DNA from: Rhynchopus sp. YZ270_cl-10
Lineage: Eukaryota > Euglenozoa > Diplonemea > Diplonemida > Diplonemidae
Direction of reading: 5' to 3'
DNA length: 64,000 nucleotides
Assembly: GCA_964035575.1 (NCBI GenBank)
Contig: OZ037931.1
Span: 939,567 to 1,003,566, forward strand
Each line of letters starts with the position of its first letter. The stretch's first letter is position 1. Below the pieces are notes generated by a model. That model saw nothing but the letters and a program-made list of their open reading frames with translations, was not told the DNA's origin and did not search any database. The position numbers and the translations under genes are program-made. Positions 31,123-41,462 of the stretch are shown here, piece by piece.

Positions 31123-33852
31123 ATGATCGCTAGCTCAGAAGGAGGTGGCTCTGCGGGCCCTGCCCATTCTACTATGGCTGACCTGACGGACTCTAGCCAG
31201 GAACGTTCGTCGTCGTTGAGCGAGCTGAAGAGCTGCACCCGAAAGTCGTCGACCCAGCCGCGTCTGTCGACAGTCAGCTCCCTGCCGCCCTGCCCAAGCG
31301 AGATCAACGGCAGCCCCTCCTTCTCCGTACATCCCTTCGACTGCCCTGAGCGACAACATTCACCCCACTCACTTCATCTGTCACAACGCTCCTTCTCGCA
31401 GCACATCCCGAAACCCCTACCACCCTTCCCCGCACAGCCTGTACAGTGTGCTGCTGCGTACTGCTCTCTTGTTCACATATGCTATGTCTTGGCAGGGCTG
31501 ACGTCGAATACGTACATAGAAGATCCGCACCTTCAGGGGATAGAGCTTGCGGAGGGTGCGGGCGATATGGTGGGGCTTGTGTGCAGCTGTGTGGCGGTGC
31601 TGTTCTGGGCAGGGCAGTGTGCGGCAGCGACGTTTCGTGTGTCGCCGACGTTGCTTGTGTTGTCGGGGTCGGTCTTCAGCATGGCGTATCCGCTGTTGGG
31701 GGGGATGTGCTTTCACTCAAGCCTGACGATGTTGCTCCCAGCGTTGTTGCATTTCTTTCTGCTGATGGCTGTCGGGCAGTTTGCAGAAGGACATCCCGCG
31801 TTGGTGTTGTACCAGCCGTCGATGCACCTAGTATTGTCCGCAGCTGCCGTGGTGGTGAGCAAAGCGTTCTCCTTCGGGCGGATTGTGGTGCCAGCATGGG
31901 TGGAAATGGCACAGACAGTGCTGGTGTGTGTGTGCATCTGCATGTGGAGACGACACGTCATGGCGAAGGCAAGCAAGGTGAAGCGTACTAGTACACGGAA
32001 AAGAATGGCCTCCCCCAAGGCAGCGCAGCCAGCGTGTGTGGAGGACAACGTGGAGGTTGCCAGCAGCAAGATCGTGCGGTGCCTGACGCCAATGATCTCC
32101 ACCAACGGGACAAACGGTGTGCCGCCGTTTGAGCCGTCTGTTGCAGACGATAACGATTGCGACGGCAGGGTGCGCAAGAGGAGTCTCAAGGTGACTGATG
32201 AAGTCATCGACATCACCAGCGACGAAGAGAACGACGTCTCCGACTTCGACACGCACGGCAAGAAGGACAGCGATCAGAAAGACGCCGTTATGACAAGCTC
32301 CCTCAGCCTTGCATGGGCCATGGGCGTCAACAGCGACCCAGGCGCCACGATGCAGACGCACCCCGATGCACTGCTACCCCATCCGTCGTCCAAGTCTGTG
32401 TTTGCAGTGAAGACAATGCAGGTCGACAACCAGTCCCTTGGGGCAAGCTGCGCCGACAGCTTGTCGTCGCCCAACCAAAGTATCAACAGCTCAATCACAC
32501 GCTCCGTCAGTCAGGCGCAAAGCGCTTCGTCAGGTGGCGCGCCCATCCCTTTGATGAAGAGCAATTCCACCTCGTCGCCCGCGAAGTTGCGTGGACGCAA
32601 CGGCAGGAACGAAGCTGCACAGAAGATGGAGTGGCGCAAAGGGGCGCTGATCGGGTCTGGTGGGTATGGTGTTGTGCACATAGGTCTGAACGAGGCGAGT
32701 GGGCAGCTGATGGCGGTCAAGATAGTACCCTTCGACCAGAAGGACCCGAACATTGCGGCCAAGGTCACGATGCTGTCGAACGAGATTGCAGTGATGAAGC
32801 AGCTCGTGCACGCGAACATTGTGCTCTACTACTCAGCAGAGCGTGTCGGCGACATGATGCACATCTTCATGGAGTACATCCCAGGCGGCTCGCTGCGGCA
32901 GGTCCTCGACCAGTTCGGACCCCTTGGTGACGCAGTGGCGTCTGCCTACACAGAACAGGTCCTCATCGGCGTTGCATACCTGCACTCGCAGAACGTCATC
33001 CACCGCGACATCAAGTGTGCAAACGTCCTTCTCACCACAGAGGGTCTCTGCAAGCTTGCCGACTTCGGCTCGTCTTCCATAGAAAAGTTGGGCTGCAGAC
33101 CGAGCGGTGAGACGCAGAAAAAGACAGGCGTGCAAGGCACCCCCGTGTGGATGGCGCCTGAGATCATCACCGACGCCGGACACGACTGGCGGTGCGACAT
33201 CTGGTCGCTAGGCTGCACGGTGATGGAGATGCTGACAGGGAAGCCGCCCTTTGCGCACTACGACGTGCCGCCGCTTCGTGTCCTGGAGATGGTTGTGATA
33301 AACCCGATACAGCTGCCGCCGGGGATCACCCGCGGGTCGGCATCGTTCCTGAATGCTTGCCTTGTGAAGAAACCGGAGAACCGACCGGCAGCGCAGGAGC
33401 TCGCAATGCATTCGTGGATCCGTGCAGACGACAGCCCGAGGGTGACGTGCGCGAGCGCAGAATTCAACGACACGATGTCTGTCGTGACTGCAGCCACACG
33501 CCTCAGCTCCGCTTCTCAGGTGTCGGTCGCGACGACACGCTACACCGAGGCAATCAAGGGCAACCAACAGCCGCTGCTGCGTGGCATCTCCGAGAAGGAG
33601 ACGGAGGTCCTGCGCCAGCGCCGTGTCCAGGCGGCGAAGGTAGACCTCGTGCACCGTGCCTCGCTCCTCGCAGGCGCACCCTCCGTCAAAGCATCCGCAT
33701 CCAAGCCAGAGAAGAAGGGAAACCAAAACGATGAGTCCGAAGACCCCACGCTCAAGTTCGTCCTCGGGGAAAGTGATATGGTAGAGTCAGACGACTCCGA
33801 CGAGCCTGTGCACGACTCGCCTGACTTCCGCAAACTGTTGGGCACGCAGTGA
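31123..33852 (+). CDS. Polytopic membrane protein kinase, MAP3K/STE11-like
   Basis: One exon of 909 residues. An N-terminal Ser-rich segment is followed, at about residues 105-285, by roughly six hydrophobic stretches (YCSLVHICYVLAGL, MVGLVCSCVAVLFWAG, LLVLSGSVFSMAYPLLGG, MLLPALLHFFLLMAVG, LVLSAAAVVVSKAFSFG, MAQTVLVCVCICMW). This predicts a multi-pass membrane domain. A basic and Ser-rich linker leads to a kinase domain at about 504-766 with Gly-loop IGSGGYGVV, Lys533, HRDIKCAN (His627, Asp629), DFG at 647 and GTPVWMAPE. All catalytic residues are present. The GTPVWMAPE and CDIWSLGCTVMEMLTGKPPF pattern fits the STE11/MEKK group, the top tier of MAP kinase cascades. Its location suggests direct signalling from a membrane. 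The C-terminal 140 residues are charged and probably regulatory. A membrane-anchored MAP3K of this kind is unusual. Confidence 0.88.
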   Translation: MIASSEGGGSAGPAHSTMADLTDSSQERSSSLSELKSCTRKSSTQPRLSTVSSLPPCPSEINGSPSFSVHPFDCPERQHSPHSLHLSQRSFSQHIPKPLPPFPAQPVQCAAAYCSLVHICYVLAGLTSNTYIEDPHLQGIELAEGAGDMVGLVCSCVAVLFWAGQCAAATFRVSPTLLVLSGSVFSMAYPLLGGMCFHSSLTMLLPALLHFFLLMAVGQFAEGHPALVLYQPSMHLVLSAAAVVVSKAFSFGRIVVPAWVEMAQTVLVCVCICMWRRHVMAKASKVKRTSTRKRMASPKAAQPACVEDNVEVASSKIVRCLTPMISTNGTNGVPPFEPSVADDNDCDGRVRKRSLKVTDEVIDITSDEENDVSDFDTHGKKDSDQKDAVMTSSLSLAWAMGVNSDPGATMQTHPDALLPHPSSKSVFAVKTMQVDNQSLGASCADSLSSPNQSINSSITRSVSQAQSASSGGAPIPLMKSNSTSSPAKLRGRNGRNEAAQKMEWRKGALIGSGGYGVVHIGLNEASGQLMAVKIVPFDQKDPNIAAKVTMLSNEIAVMKQLVHANIVLYYSAERVGDMMHIFMEYIPGGSLRQVLDQFGPLGDAVASAYTEQVLIGVAYLHSQNVIHRDIKCANVLLTTEGLCKLADFGSSSIEKLGCRPSGETQKKTGVQGTPVWMAPEIITDAGHDWRCDIWSLGCTVMEMLTGKPPFAHYDVPPLRVLEMVVINPIQLPPGITRGSASFLNACLVKKPENRPAAQELAMHSWIRADDSPRVTCASAEFNDTMSVVTAATRLSSASQVSVATTRYTEAIKGNQQPLLRGISEKETEVLRQRRVQAAKVDLVHRASLLAGAPSVKASASKPEKKGNQNDESEDPTLKFVLGESDMVESDDSDEPVHDSPDFRKLLGTQ

Positions 33853-34159
33853 TTCAATAGGCGTAATAAGGCTGTTGTGTTGGAAGAGGTCCTCTCTGTG
33901 TCTCCTAGTCTCCTCGCGTTGTTTTGTTTTTTTCGTATTTGATAAATATAAGCCATCGCCTTTCCAGGTGATGAACTTCCCGTCTCTCAGTAAGAGTATC
34001 GGGTCTTGACTAGGGTTGCCACAAAACTCGGTCTTTGTGTGATGCGGAAAACGCAGTAAGAGGAAGGGGGGGTGGTACCGCGTGCATGTCTCAGAAATTC
34101 CGAAAAAAAAAAAAAAAAGTGGAAAAACTGTCTGAATGGCAGCTGCCCTAAACAGATAA

Positions 34160-35188
34160 GGGTAGCACAATTAAAAATATTGTTTAGTGTCCTGCGCGCG
34201 AACAGATTTTTGGAAATCCAAAAAAAAAAAATAATTGGGACACAACTACAAAAAAAATAATTTCTATGGTTGGTAGGTTGAAGTCAGGACGGACGTGCCC
34301 TCCGAGACGAAGTCTCGGAGGGCCTCCGCGAGTGTAAAAGCCCGTGCCACAAAAGCGCGCATCCAAAAAAAAAAAAAAAAAAAGCGCGCACCCCAGCCGG
34401 CTATTTCCTAAATCTGCCTCCCAAAATGACGATTTGAGATTTTGGAAATGCCGCACTTTTTTTACCGACTAGATTTGCCCGGTTGCCGCACTTTTTTTTC
34501 GCCTAAGGGGGAAGGTAGGTAGGGCACTTCTGTCAGCAAACACTTGCCCCCTTTACCTTACACTGACGGGTTTTGACCAAAACCAAGAACTTGTCCATTT
34601 CGGCAAATTGACCCCACCACAGAACGGACGGATTCCGGAAATGCAAATGTCGGTGTTTTCGCGCATTTTCATGTTTCAAGACGTCAGCATCAGGGAGAGA
34701 AAATCTGGTTGTGGGATTTACCTTGGCCCTCTTTACCCTACATGGATTTTGACCAAAACCAAGAATTTGGCCATTTCGGCAAAGTGACCCCACCACAGCG
34801 CGGACGGATTCCGGAAATTCCAATCGCGGTATGTTTTGGGGCTGAAAACCCACTGTTTTTTCAGGGGAAAAAATTGCTTCCAAATGTCGGAATTTTCCGA
34901 ATTTTCCTGAAAATGACCCTTGTTTACGAGTATGGGTTCATATTTTGCGAAAATTTAAGTCACTAAAATTTTGTCCATTTTTCCGTATACACCCCACCAC
35001 AAGCCGGGATTGGCTCGGAAATGCAACAAAACGCCCCAGAGTTAGAGACAGGAAATAGCCCGAAAAGAGGGCAAAATAGGTGAGGGGAAAATTATTTTTT
35101 TTTGACTAGTTATTTTTTTTTTGCGTGCGTGCGAACAGATTTTTGGGGAGCGGTGGGACACTAAACAAGGTTTTTAATTGTGCTACCC
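34160..35188. mobile_element. Non-autonomous PIF/Harbinger-like DNA transposon
   Basis: The inverted ends start GGGTAGCACAATTAAAAA and continue to GTTTAGTGTCC (about 33 bp, two differences). They are flanked by TAA on both sides (34157-34159 and 35189-35191), the 3-bp TAA/TTA duplication typical of PIF/Harbinger. The interior is non-coding. It holds a 12-bp perfect hairpin (GCCCTCCGAGAC/GTCTCGGAGGGC, 34297-34323) and three copies of the family M module at 34573, 34748 and 34937. Confidence 0.75.
34573..35025. repeat. Family M modules (three copies)
   Basis: Each unit reads about TTGTCCATTTCGG, then CCCCACCAC, then CGGACGGATTCCGGAAAT. The units start at 34573, 34748 and 34937. Related units lie at 41040-41200 and 44693-44797, the latter continuing at 45485. 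Confidence 0.6.
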
Positions 35189-35600
35189 TAATCAACAAAG
35201 GTACATGGGGTTTTCCTCCCCTGTAAATTTGTCCCCACACCCTTCCTTTTTATCATCTCGAGATTCCCCTTTACCCGATCAATTATTAAGTGTGCACCAA
35301 CTCAGGCTCGTAAAGAGCGTTCGTGTGCTCTCTAAATGCGGTCAAAGAAATCCTGTGAAAAAATTGTGGATGATAGTCTAAAAATCAAACAAAAAAAAAA
35401 GTGAGGACTGCTCGAAATGGCAGTCACGCTAATACAAACAAATATATTTTAAAAAGAAGGAAAACTAAAACTTTCATTATTTTCGTTATTCCATTATTCT
35501 GTTTTTACTCTCTCTTGATGTTCGTGAGGTACGATGAGTCAGCCCGTTCCCCCACCACCACCTCCCTCTTCTATTCTTGTTTACATATCAAATGTACCTC

Positions 35601-35692
35601 GAAATACATGTAGGACTTCATGGTTGGGGGTCCACCCGGTGCACCGGTCATTGTACCTTGTTCACGAGAGGGATTTTTTGTATTTTCAAGTC
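35601..35692 (+). repeat. Family C SINE-like repeat
   Basis: TGTAGGACTTCATGGTTGGG, CCGGTCATTGTACC and TTCACGAGAGGGATTTTTTG match the family C order; the first block is short. Confidence 0.65.
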
Positions 35693-35868
35693 AACCTTGT
35701 GTTGTCAAGATAGCTAACACGAAAGGCTTACGTTGTAGGCACAAAACCATATTTTTTCTTCTCTTGGGGACACTTTCCTCGCTTCTGTGCTGTGGTAGCT
35801 CCACGAAGGAAAGCGTTCCAAACGCGGCTTTTAACGCGACGTCCTGGATAATATATTATAGGTGATCT

Positions 35869-35935
35869 GTGTCTATACCTTCCGTGGTATAAAAGGCTTC
35901 GACCGACAGTGAATACACTTGAACACAGACCTTTA
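35869..35935 (+). repeat. Diverged LINE/SINE tail fragment
   Basis: GTCTATACCTTCCGTGGTAT, then GGCTTCGACCGACAGTGAAT. This parallels the LINE 3' UTR at 51119-51170 (GTCTATACCTTCTGCAGTAC, then GGCTTCGGCCAACTTTGAGT). Confidence 0.45.
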
Positions 35936-35993
35936 TACCAGGTGTACAGCGATTTGTCAAATAACAATAAAGATCTTTCCGTAATGTTTTACG

Positions 35994-36080
35994 CCTGATT
36001 TTGTCCCTGAGTTTTACCGGTGTTTCCTGTGTTTGGCTGCCGCCAAACACCGACCGGCAAACTCAGGGTCAAAATCAGGT
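35994..36080. repeat. Foldback repeat
   Basis: CCTGATTTTGTCCCTGAGTT at the left pairs with AACTCAGGGTCAAAATCAGG at the right. An inner GTTTGGC/GCCAAAC stem surrounds a 4-base loop. A one-armed relative is at 2852-2901. Confidence 0.7.
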
Positions 36081-36384
36081 GCGGTTTTTTGTGAATAAAG
36101 CCTTTTTCTAGTGCAAACAATGTTTTTTTACACTAGGAACAGGGTGCTCTTTTCTCCCCTTTTGACCCCTCCCCTCAACCCAATAAAAAGCACGCCTTAG
36201 AACAATCTTCTGTTGTTCCGAAGGGGGAAAAGACAAAAAAATACTACGAACCACCCCCCCCCCGTTTTCCATTCCCGTTTTGCCCAATATCCCTTTTTTT
36301 GTCTATTTCAGTTTCCCTCACACTTCTAACCTCTCTTCGCCGTCCTTAACGGAGAGACCCCCCTTCTCTCCCTCTCCTCATAGC

Positions 36385-36483
36385 ACCTTCACCACCTTCA
36401 CCACCTTCACCACCTTCACCACCTTCACCACCTTCACCACCTTCACCACCTTCACCACCTTCACCACCTTCACCACCTTCACC
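36385..36483 (+). repeat. 9-bp minisatellite (CACCTTCAC unit)
   Basis: About 10.8 copies. In the frame of the following gene it would encode a Pro-Pro-Ser repeat, open from about 36350, but no in-frame ATG precedes it. Confidence 0.9.
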
Positions 36484-36514
36484 TGCACCAGGAGAGTACC
36501 GTGGGGGGGTGTGC

Positions 36515-38158
36515 ATGATGTCGGGGGAGTACATTTGCAGCCCGCAGAGCTCCAGTCCTGCCTTGAACGGGACACGCAGACAGTCGATCAGCAGTTTTGC
36601 AATCCAGGTGACGTCCGTGCCCAGCAACAGCAGCCTGAACAGCATGGGGATGGCCGAAGACGAGTCGCCCAGTCCACGCCTGCTCAAGCGAAAAGCGACA
36701 ATCCTGAACTTCGGGCGGAGTACGTTCATCAAACGTCATAAGTACAATGTGATCCTCGGACGGCGCTACGTCAGCAAGACCGTCGCCACTGTGCGGCGCA
36801 CGGTCAAGATGCTGGACGCGAACTGCCACGTGACGCCGCAGATAGCATGTGCAACACTCGCGCTGGCCTCGGAAGCGCTGTCGGCACCGATAGACTACAC
36901 AACGCTGTGCCGTGCGCGCAAGGAGGTGCGCGACATGAAGGAGGAGGCGATCCTCCTGAAGGAGGAGCGCCAGCTGCTCATCGATGAGCTGAACGAGCTG
37001 CAGACGGACATCTTCACGCTCGAGGACGACAGGGACGGTATCGAGTCGGAGATGGTTGCCCTGCGTGAGGCCACAAACGCTTGCGTGAAGAACCAGTCCT
37101 CAAGCAACCTGAACTCCTCCGTGACCTCAACACCCGAGGCATTTGAGTGGGCCTCTGTCATCAACAAGTCTCTCAGCAAGTCCAAGGAGGGCAGCTTCTG
37201 TGCGGAGAAGTGCCCGCACTGCGGCGAGTCGATGACCTTCCAGAACAAATGGTGCGCTGTCACCGGGCAACGTCACAGGTCTGACGCGGAGAAGGAGCTT
37301 GACGTGCTGCGCAGGCGTCTGTCTGCTATTGCACGCGACGAGCTGTCTCGCGGCTTCATCGCTGACGGGTCTGTTGTGTACCACTCCGACGGCGACACAC
37401 CTGAGACGTCACCACGGCGGCGGTCGCGCAACTGGCGCGACTCGCCTTTGTCCTTTTCGCAGTACTCCGACACACGGCGACACACAGACTCTTCGCTCTT
37501 CGACGCCGATGAGGACACAATGAGTGAGTCCCGCCGCCGCAGGCAGTCCATTGCGAGCGAGGGCACTCCACCACTACGTCTGCTGCGCAAGCCTCGCGCC
37601 TTTCAGAGGGCCTTCGGGAAGGACACCGGGAGCCAACAGGACGAGCTGCCGACACCACCTCTGGACTACAGCACACCACCATCACGCCCACAACGCGCAG
37701 GCACGATGGCGCAGGGCGACCATGCGAAGTACACACTCTCAAGCGCGCCAACCATTCCACGCATTGTGAACCAACACGGGTCGTCCTCTTCACTGCAGTC
37801 GCCGACCAGCCCACACACACCTCCTACGGTTGGGTTGAAGCGGGAGCCTACCTTGCCTACGTCTCTCTTTGATAGCCAACTTGAGCGCACAGGGACGGGG
37901 TCTGGTGGTTCCTTCCCCCGTGTAAAGAGTGTGGGCACACGCGGGTCCCTCAACGACTCCCCTAAACAGCCTGTTCTGCGCAAGTCAACCATGCCCATGC
38001 GTATAGAGGCAGACCTGCACCTAGAAGAGGTTAACACCGTGGATACGAACTCAGATTCCTCCTCCGTCGCGTCAGACGCGACGCTGCAGCAGTCTGAAGA
38101 GCACACCCGCCTCGACCCCTTGCGTGGTGAGGGCCTCCTCGCGTCTCAGTCTTTCTAA
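36515..38158 (+). CDS. Unknown protein with coiled coil and Cys cluster
   Basis: One exon of 547 residues from the ATG at 36515. Residues 60-125 are basic and helical (KRKATILNFGRSTFIKRHKY). Residues 131-188 form a strong coiled coil with Glu/Leu heptads (KEERQLLIDELNELQTDIFT). A C-x3-C-x2-C...C-x6-H cluster (Cys229, 233, 236, 247, His254) resembles a small zinc-binding module. The second half is Ser/Pro-rich, with Arg-rich SR-like patches, and is probably disordered and phosphorylated. No family is recognised. The frame stays open upstream through a Pro-Pro-Ser-coding minisatellite, so a spliced upstream start could lengthen the N-terminus; a pyrimidine tract with CAG at 36311 would place that repeat in the mRNA either way. 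Confidence 0.75.
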   Translation: MMSGEYICSPQSSSPALNGTRRQSISSFAIQVTSVPSNSSLNSMGMAEDESPSPRLLKRKATILNFGRSTFIKRHKYNVILGRRYVSKTVATVRRTVKMLDANCHVTPQIACATLALASEALSAPIDYTTLCRARKEVRDMKEEAILLKEERQLLIDELNELQTDIFTLEDDRDGIESEMVALREATNACVKNQSSSNLNSSVTSTPEAFEWASVINKSLSKSKEGSFCAEKCPHCGESMTFQNKWCAVTGQRHRSDAEKELDVLRRRLSAIARDELSRGFIADGSVVYHSDGDTPETSPRRRSRNWRDSPLSFSQYSDTRRHTDSSLFDADEDTMSESRRRRQSIASEGTPPLRLLRKPRAFQRAFGKDTGSQQDELPTPPLDYSTPPSRPQRAGTMAQGDHAKYTLSSAPTIPRIVNQHGSSSSLQSPTSPHTPPTVGLKREPTLPTSLFDSQLERTGTGSGGSFPRVKSVGTRGSLNDSPKQPVLRKSTMPMRIEADLHLEEVNTVDTNSDSSSVASDATLQQSEEHTRLDPLRGEGLLASQSF

Positions 38159-38415
38159 CAAAAAAAGGTAGACACCTTGTGAGCAGTTTTGCTATAAAAA
38201 AAAAGGGGAAATCATTAGGTGTAAAAAAGGGCGTGAAATAACATTGTCACGACGGGGTTTGCTCATGTGGTTGTTGAATAAAGGGTTGTGAGAAAGAAAT
38301 GGGGGTGTGGGGGGAGGGGAGGGGGAAAGAAAACTGAAAGCTCGGTAAAGAATGGGTGCGGGAGGGGGGTGGTAGAGAGAACAGGGGGTGTGTTTTTTTT
38401 TTTCAAGGATGCACG

Positions 38416-38472
38416 TGTTACACCCTTTGGTGCTTACTGTTTGTGTTATAAATAGTAAGTATATGAATGTAT
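38416..38472 (+). repeat. 56-bp dispersed repeat, copy 2
   Basis: Matches 3466-3521, including TTATAAATAGTAAGTATATG. Confidence 0.65.
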
Positions 38473-39978
38473 TTTTTCAAAGGAGTAATGTAAAGTATGG
38501 ATGTATTGACTTTTTCAGAAAAGTCTGTGAGTGTTTTTTTTTTTGTTGTTGTTCAAACTAGCCCATGGCTCGCCTTTTTTTTTATTCCACATCAAACTGG
38601 ACAGAGCAAAAGGGGGTGTGCTTTTTACTATTTTCCCTCCCCCCGCTGTATGGAACGTTCAACTCCTAAAAAGGAGATTCACAAAAAAAAAAAAAATAGT
38701 TATTTTTTCGCACTTCAATCAAGGTCTTTTTTTTGTGAAAAAAAATGACGTGAAAAGGGAGCAGGTGATGGTGGTGGTGGTGTTGCTCATAACTGCCGTT
38801 GCAATTTCACTTGGCATGTTTTGGCAGCGTGACTTTTTCCTTTTGTTCTTGAGATGCAATGTGCTCGTGAGACACATTTATCTTTCAAGTCTTCTCTATC
38901 CGTGAAGACATCGTAAAACCATACGTTGCTTAAAAACTTCGCTTTTTGTGTGTTGCCAACTTACCCTCATTTTTTATTTTATTTTTTTGTGTCGAAATTT
39001 GCCGAGCGGTTTATGAACCGCCTCCGTTCTCTTACGGTACGGAACACCCACGTCCCACTCTTTTCATGAGCTTGACTGAGATGCGTTTTACGTTTCAACT
39101 ACTCTTTTTTTGTGCGGCAATCCCCTATTTTTTCAGATCTGTGTGTGCACAAGAGGCACATTCATCTTTCAAATTTCCTCTTTGCTGGTTTTTCTATTTT
39201 CATTTTTTATTTTTTGGTAACTACCTGGAGTAAGCACGGCTTAGGACCTTCCAGCCTTCCTCTTATTCATCCGTATTCGTTCGTGTTTCGTTACTGTTCT
39301 GTGTGTTTTTATGTTTTTATGTTATTTGGGGCAAGCCATGAGGTTTCCTTACATGGTGCTTTTTCGGAAATCGATCAACGACCTGTCAGCGACCCGTCAA
39401 TATCGATCCCCCCCTGGAGCACCGCTACTGCTGATGGTGTCTGGGCATTTTCAGATTTTTAAAAGGGCGGGGGGGGGGGAGAAAATAAACTCAACAAAAC
39501 CCGGTTGTTGTCTGCACACAGTGTGGGGTGTTGCTATTAAAAGCGTCGCTTTTTCATTGCGTTTCTCGACAACATCTGGTTCGTTTTCGAGGTAGCAAAG
39601 CACCTTTCGGTGGCTAGAAAAAAATAATTTCCAGACACATCACTTGTACATTTTTTTTGGAGGTGTTCGCTTCTTTTCTTAAAAAATCCGTTCGGATTGC
39701 ACATCTTTGTGGCTAAAGTGTCCACGCTATTCTATCGTTGCGTCCATTCACGATGGGTACCCTCCTACGATTTGCCATAGCTACCACCTGGGTTTCCGTC
39801 CACCAAGGGAAGTTTCCTCTCAGCAACAGGTGGTAGCCTCCTTTTTTTCCCTTCACAACACCCCCCCAATAAAGCAAGCCAAGCGCATACTGCAAAACTA
39901 TGGTTCATTTCAACGTTTCTGGCTCTTTTTTTTTTTGGATGGGGGAAATGACTGTGTGTCTGCTTAATAGTTTCCCTG

Positions 39979-40080
39979 TATAGCAACTCTCGAGATGGTA
40001 ACAGTCCGGGGGTTTGATAACCCCGTGGAGTGTCAGTGCCTACGTCTCAGAGGCGTTGTGCACATATCAACTTCACTTTT
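39979..40080 (+). repeat. tRNA-like SINE (family D)
   Basis: A tRNA-like head (TATAGCAACTCTCGAGATGG, then GGTTTGATAACCCC as B box) is followed by GTGTCAGTGCCTACGTCTCA, GAGGCGTTGTGCAC and a T-run that could end pol III transcription. Confidence 0.6.
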
Positions 40081-40338
40081 TTTTTTTTGTCACCTCATGA
40101 AATGAAGGAGGAAATAGAAACAACGCACTTTGAACACATTTTTGCGGTTCGAGGGACGAACCGCGCTGCAGAGCTACTCCTCACCAAACAGGTCGAGGTG
40201 TGTGCGTTTCACCACAACCTCTCCCATGGGTTTTATCGTGTGATGAGTGTTAAGTTTCTATTTTCTTCAAACAATTTCTAAAGGCTACAGCTTCTGTACT
40301 TCAATTGAAAATTCGGTTTTATTCGCAGTTTTTTGGAA

Positions 40339-40452
40339 GTAAACCACGAAAAGTAGATGTAGGTGACCACGGTTAAAGGTTCGTTCGCCCGCAGAGCACC
40401 GAATATTGTACGAAGGTACACTGTTCACGAGAGGGCTTTGTATTTCAACTCA
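40339..40452 (+). repeat. Family C SINE-like repeat
   Basis: TAAACCACGAAAAGTAGATG, AAAGGTTCGTTCGCCC (B-box-like), TGTACGAAGGTACACTGTTC and ACGAGAGGGCTTTGTATTTC in order. Confidence 0.7.
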
Positions 40453-40847
40453 ATTTTTTTGTTTGTTTGTTTGTTTTTTTTTTTTGTGCTGTCTTTGCTT
40501 ACAGGAGCTTTCTTTTTGCAACCCAGCAACGCGGTTTCTTTCGTTTCGCTTTCTTCTTGCCTCTTTCGTTATGTAAAAAAAGGGGGGTGGCGAGAGGTGG
40601 GTTTTTCTCAGAAGAAAATGCATATGAAATAAAACCCCCTTTGTTTTTGTCTTGTCTGTAACTCAGAAACAAAAATATCTTTTTTTTTTTGCCACCTGCC
40701 TTTTTTGTGTCCCGTTCATCTTCTCACGTTTTCATCTACCAACTTCTGGAACTTTTTTTGGGGGGGGTTTTTTTTTGGCAACTTTGTAACAGTCTTTCAT
40801 ATTTTTTTTACGATTACGGTAGTTGTTTTCTCTCCTTTGTTTTTTGG

Positions 40848-40922
40848 ATGGATGTAGGACTGTCTGGTTGGGGGTCCACCCCCCGGTACAGCCGGTCATG
40901 GAGGGCTTTGTATTTCAACTCT
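40848..40922 (+). repeat. Family C SINE-like repeat, internally deleted
   Basis: GATGTAGGACTGTCTGGTTG and GTACAGCCGGTCATG run directly into GAGGGCTTTGTATTTCAACT, so the segment between GGTCAT and the tail is missing. Confidence 0.65.
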
Positions 40923-41039
40923 ACTTTTTGTTTTTTTTTGTCACATTTTTCAACTTACCTTCCTTCACCCCCCTGTAAGGGTAACCGTAGGTGAAGTAAG
41001 GTATAGTATTGAAATCGATGTGGGGGGGGAGTAAAGGGT

Positions 41040-41200
41040 CAATTTTACAAAACCAGATTTTGAGGAAAATTTTAGCCGAAAATGGGCCCCACGTATAAGG
41101 AACCGGGCTCATATTTCTCAAAATTTAAGTGGCCAAAAAATTGTCCAATTTTCGAGATTGACCCCACCACTGCACGGGCGGAGCCCAAAAATGCAATAAG
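41040..41200 (+). repeat. Family M module, uninterrupted copy
   Basis: GGGCTCATATTTCTCAAAAT, then TTGTCCAATTTTCGAGATTG and ACCCCACCACTGCACGGGCG. This is the empty site for the insertion at 44798-45484. Confidence 0.7.
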
Positions 41201-41462
41201 GACCCTTTTTAATTTGTTCTCTTGAAAAGTGTAATTTCATGTTTTCGCGAAAAAAATAACAACTGATCCTACAAGGGTTGAAGGAAGGTGGTTGAAAACA
41301 ACAATAACAACAAGAACAACTAATTGCCAAGAAAAAAACGGAGTGTGCTGTGGAAAACTCCGCGCGATTTTCGAAACCACCGTAGCATCCTGGGGATTTG
41401 CTGGAGGTGCTGATGCGCCTGGTGTGATCGAAGTGTTGTAGTCTGTGCATTCTGTGTTCCTT

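Larger units (their letters stand above)
33853..36514. other. Spacer with a Harbinger-like element and repeats
   Basis: No gene seen. It holds a DNA element at 34160-35188, a family C copy at 35601-35692, a LINE-tail-like segment at 35869-35935, a foldback at 35994-36080, and a 9-bp array at 36385-36483. A pyrimidine tract ending TATTTCAG at 36311 may be the acceptor for the next gene. Confidence 0.6.
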
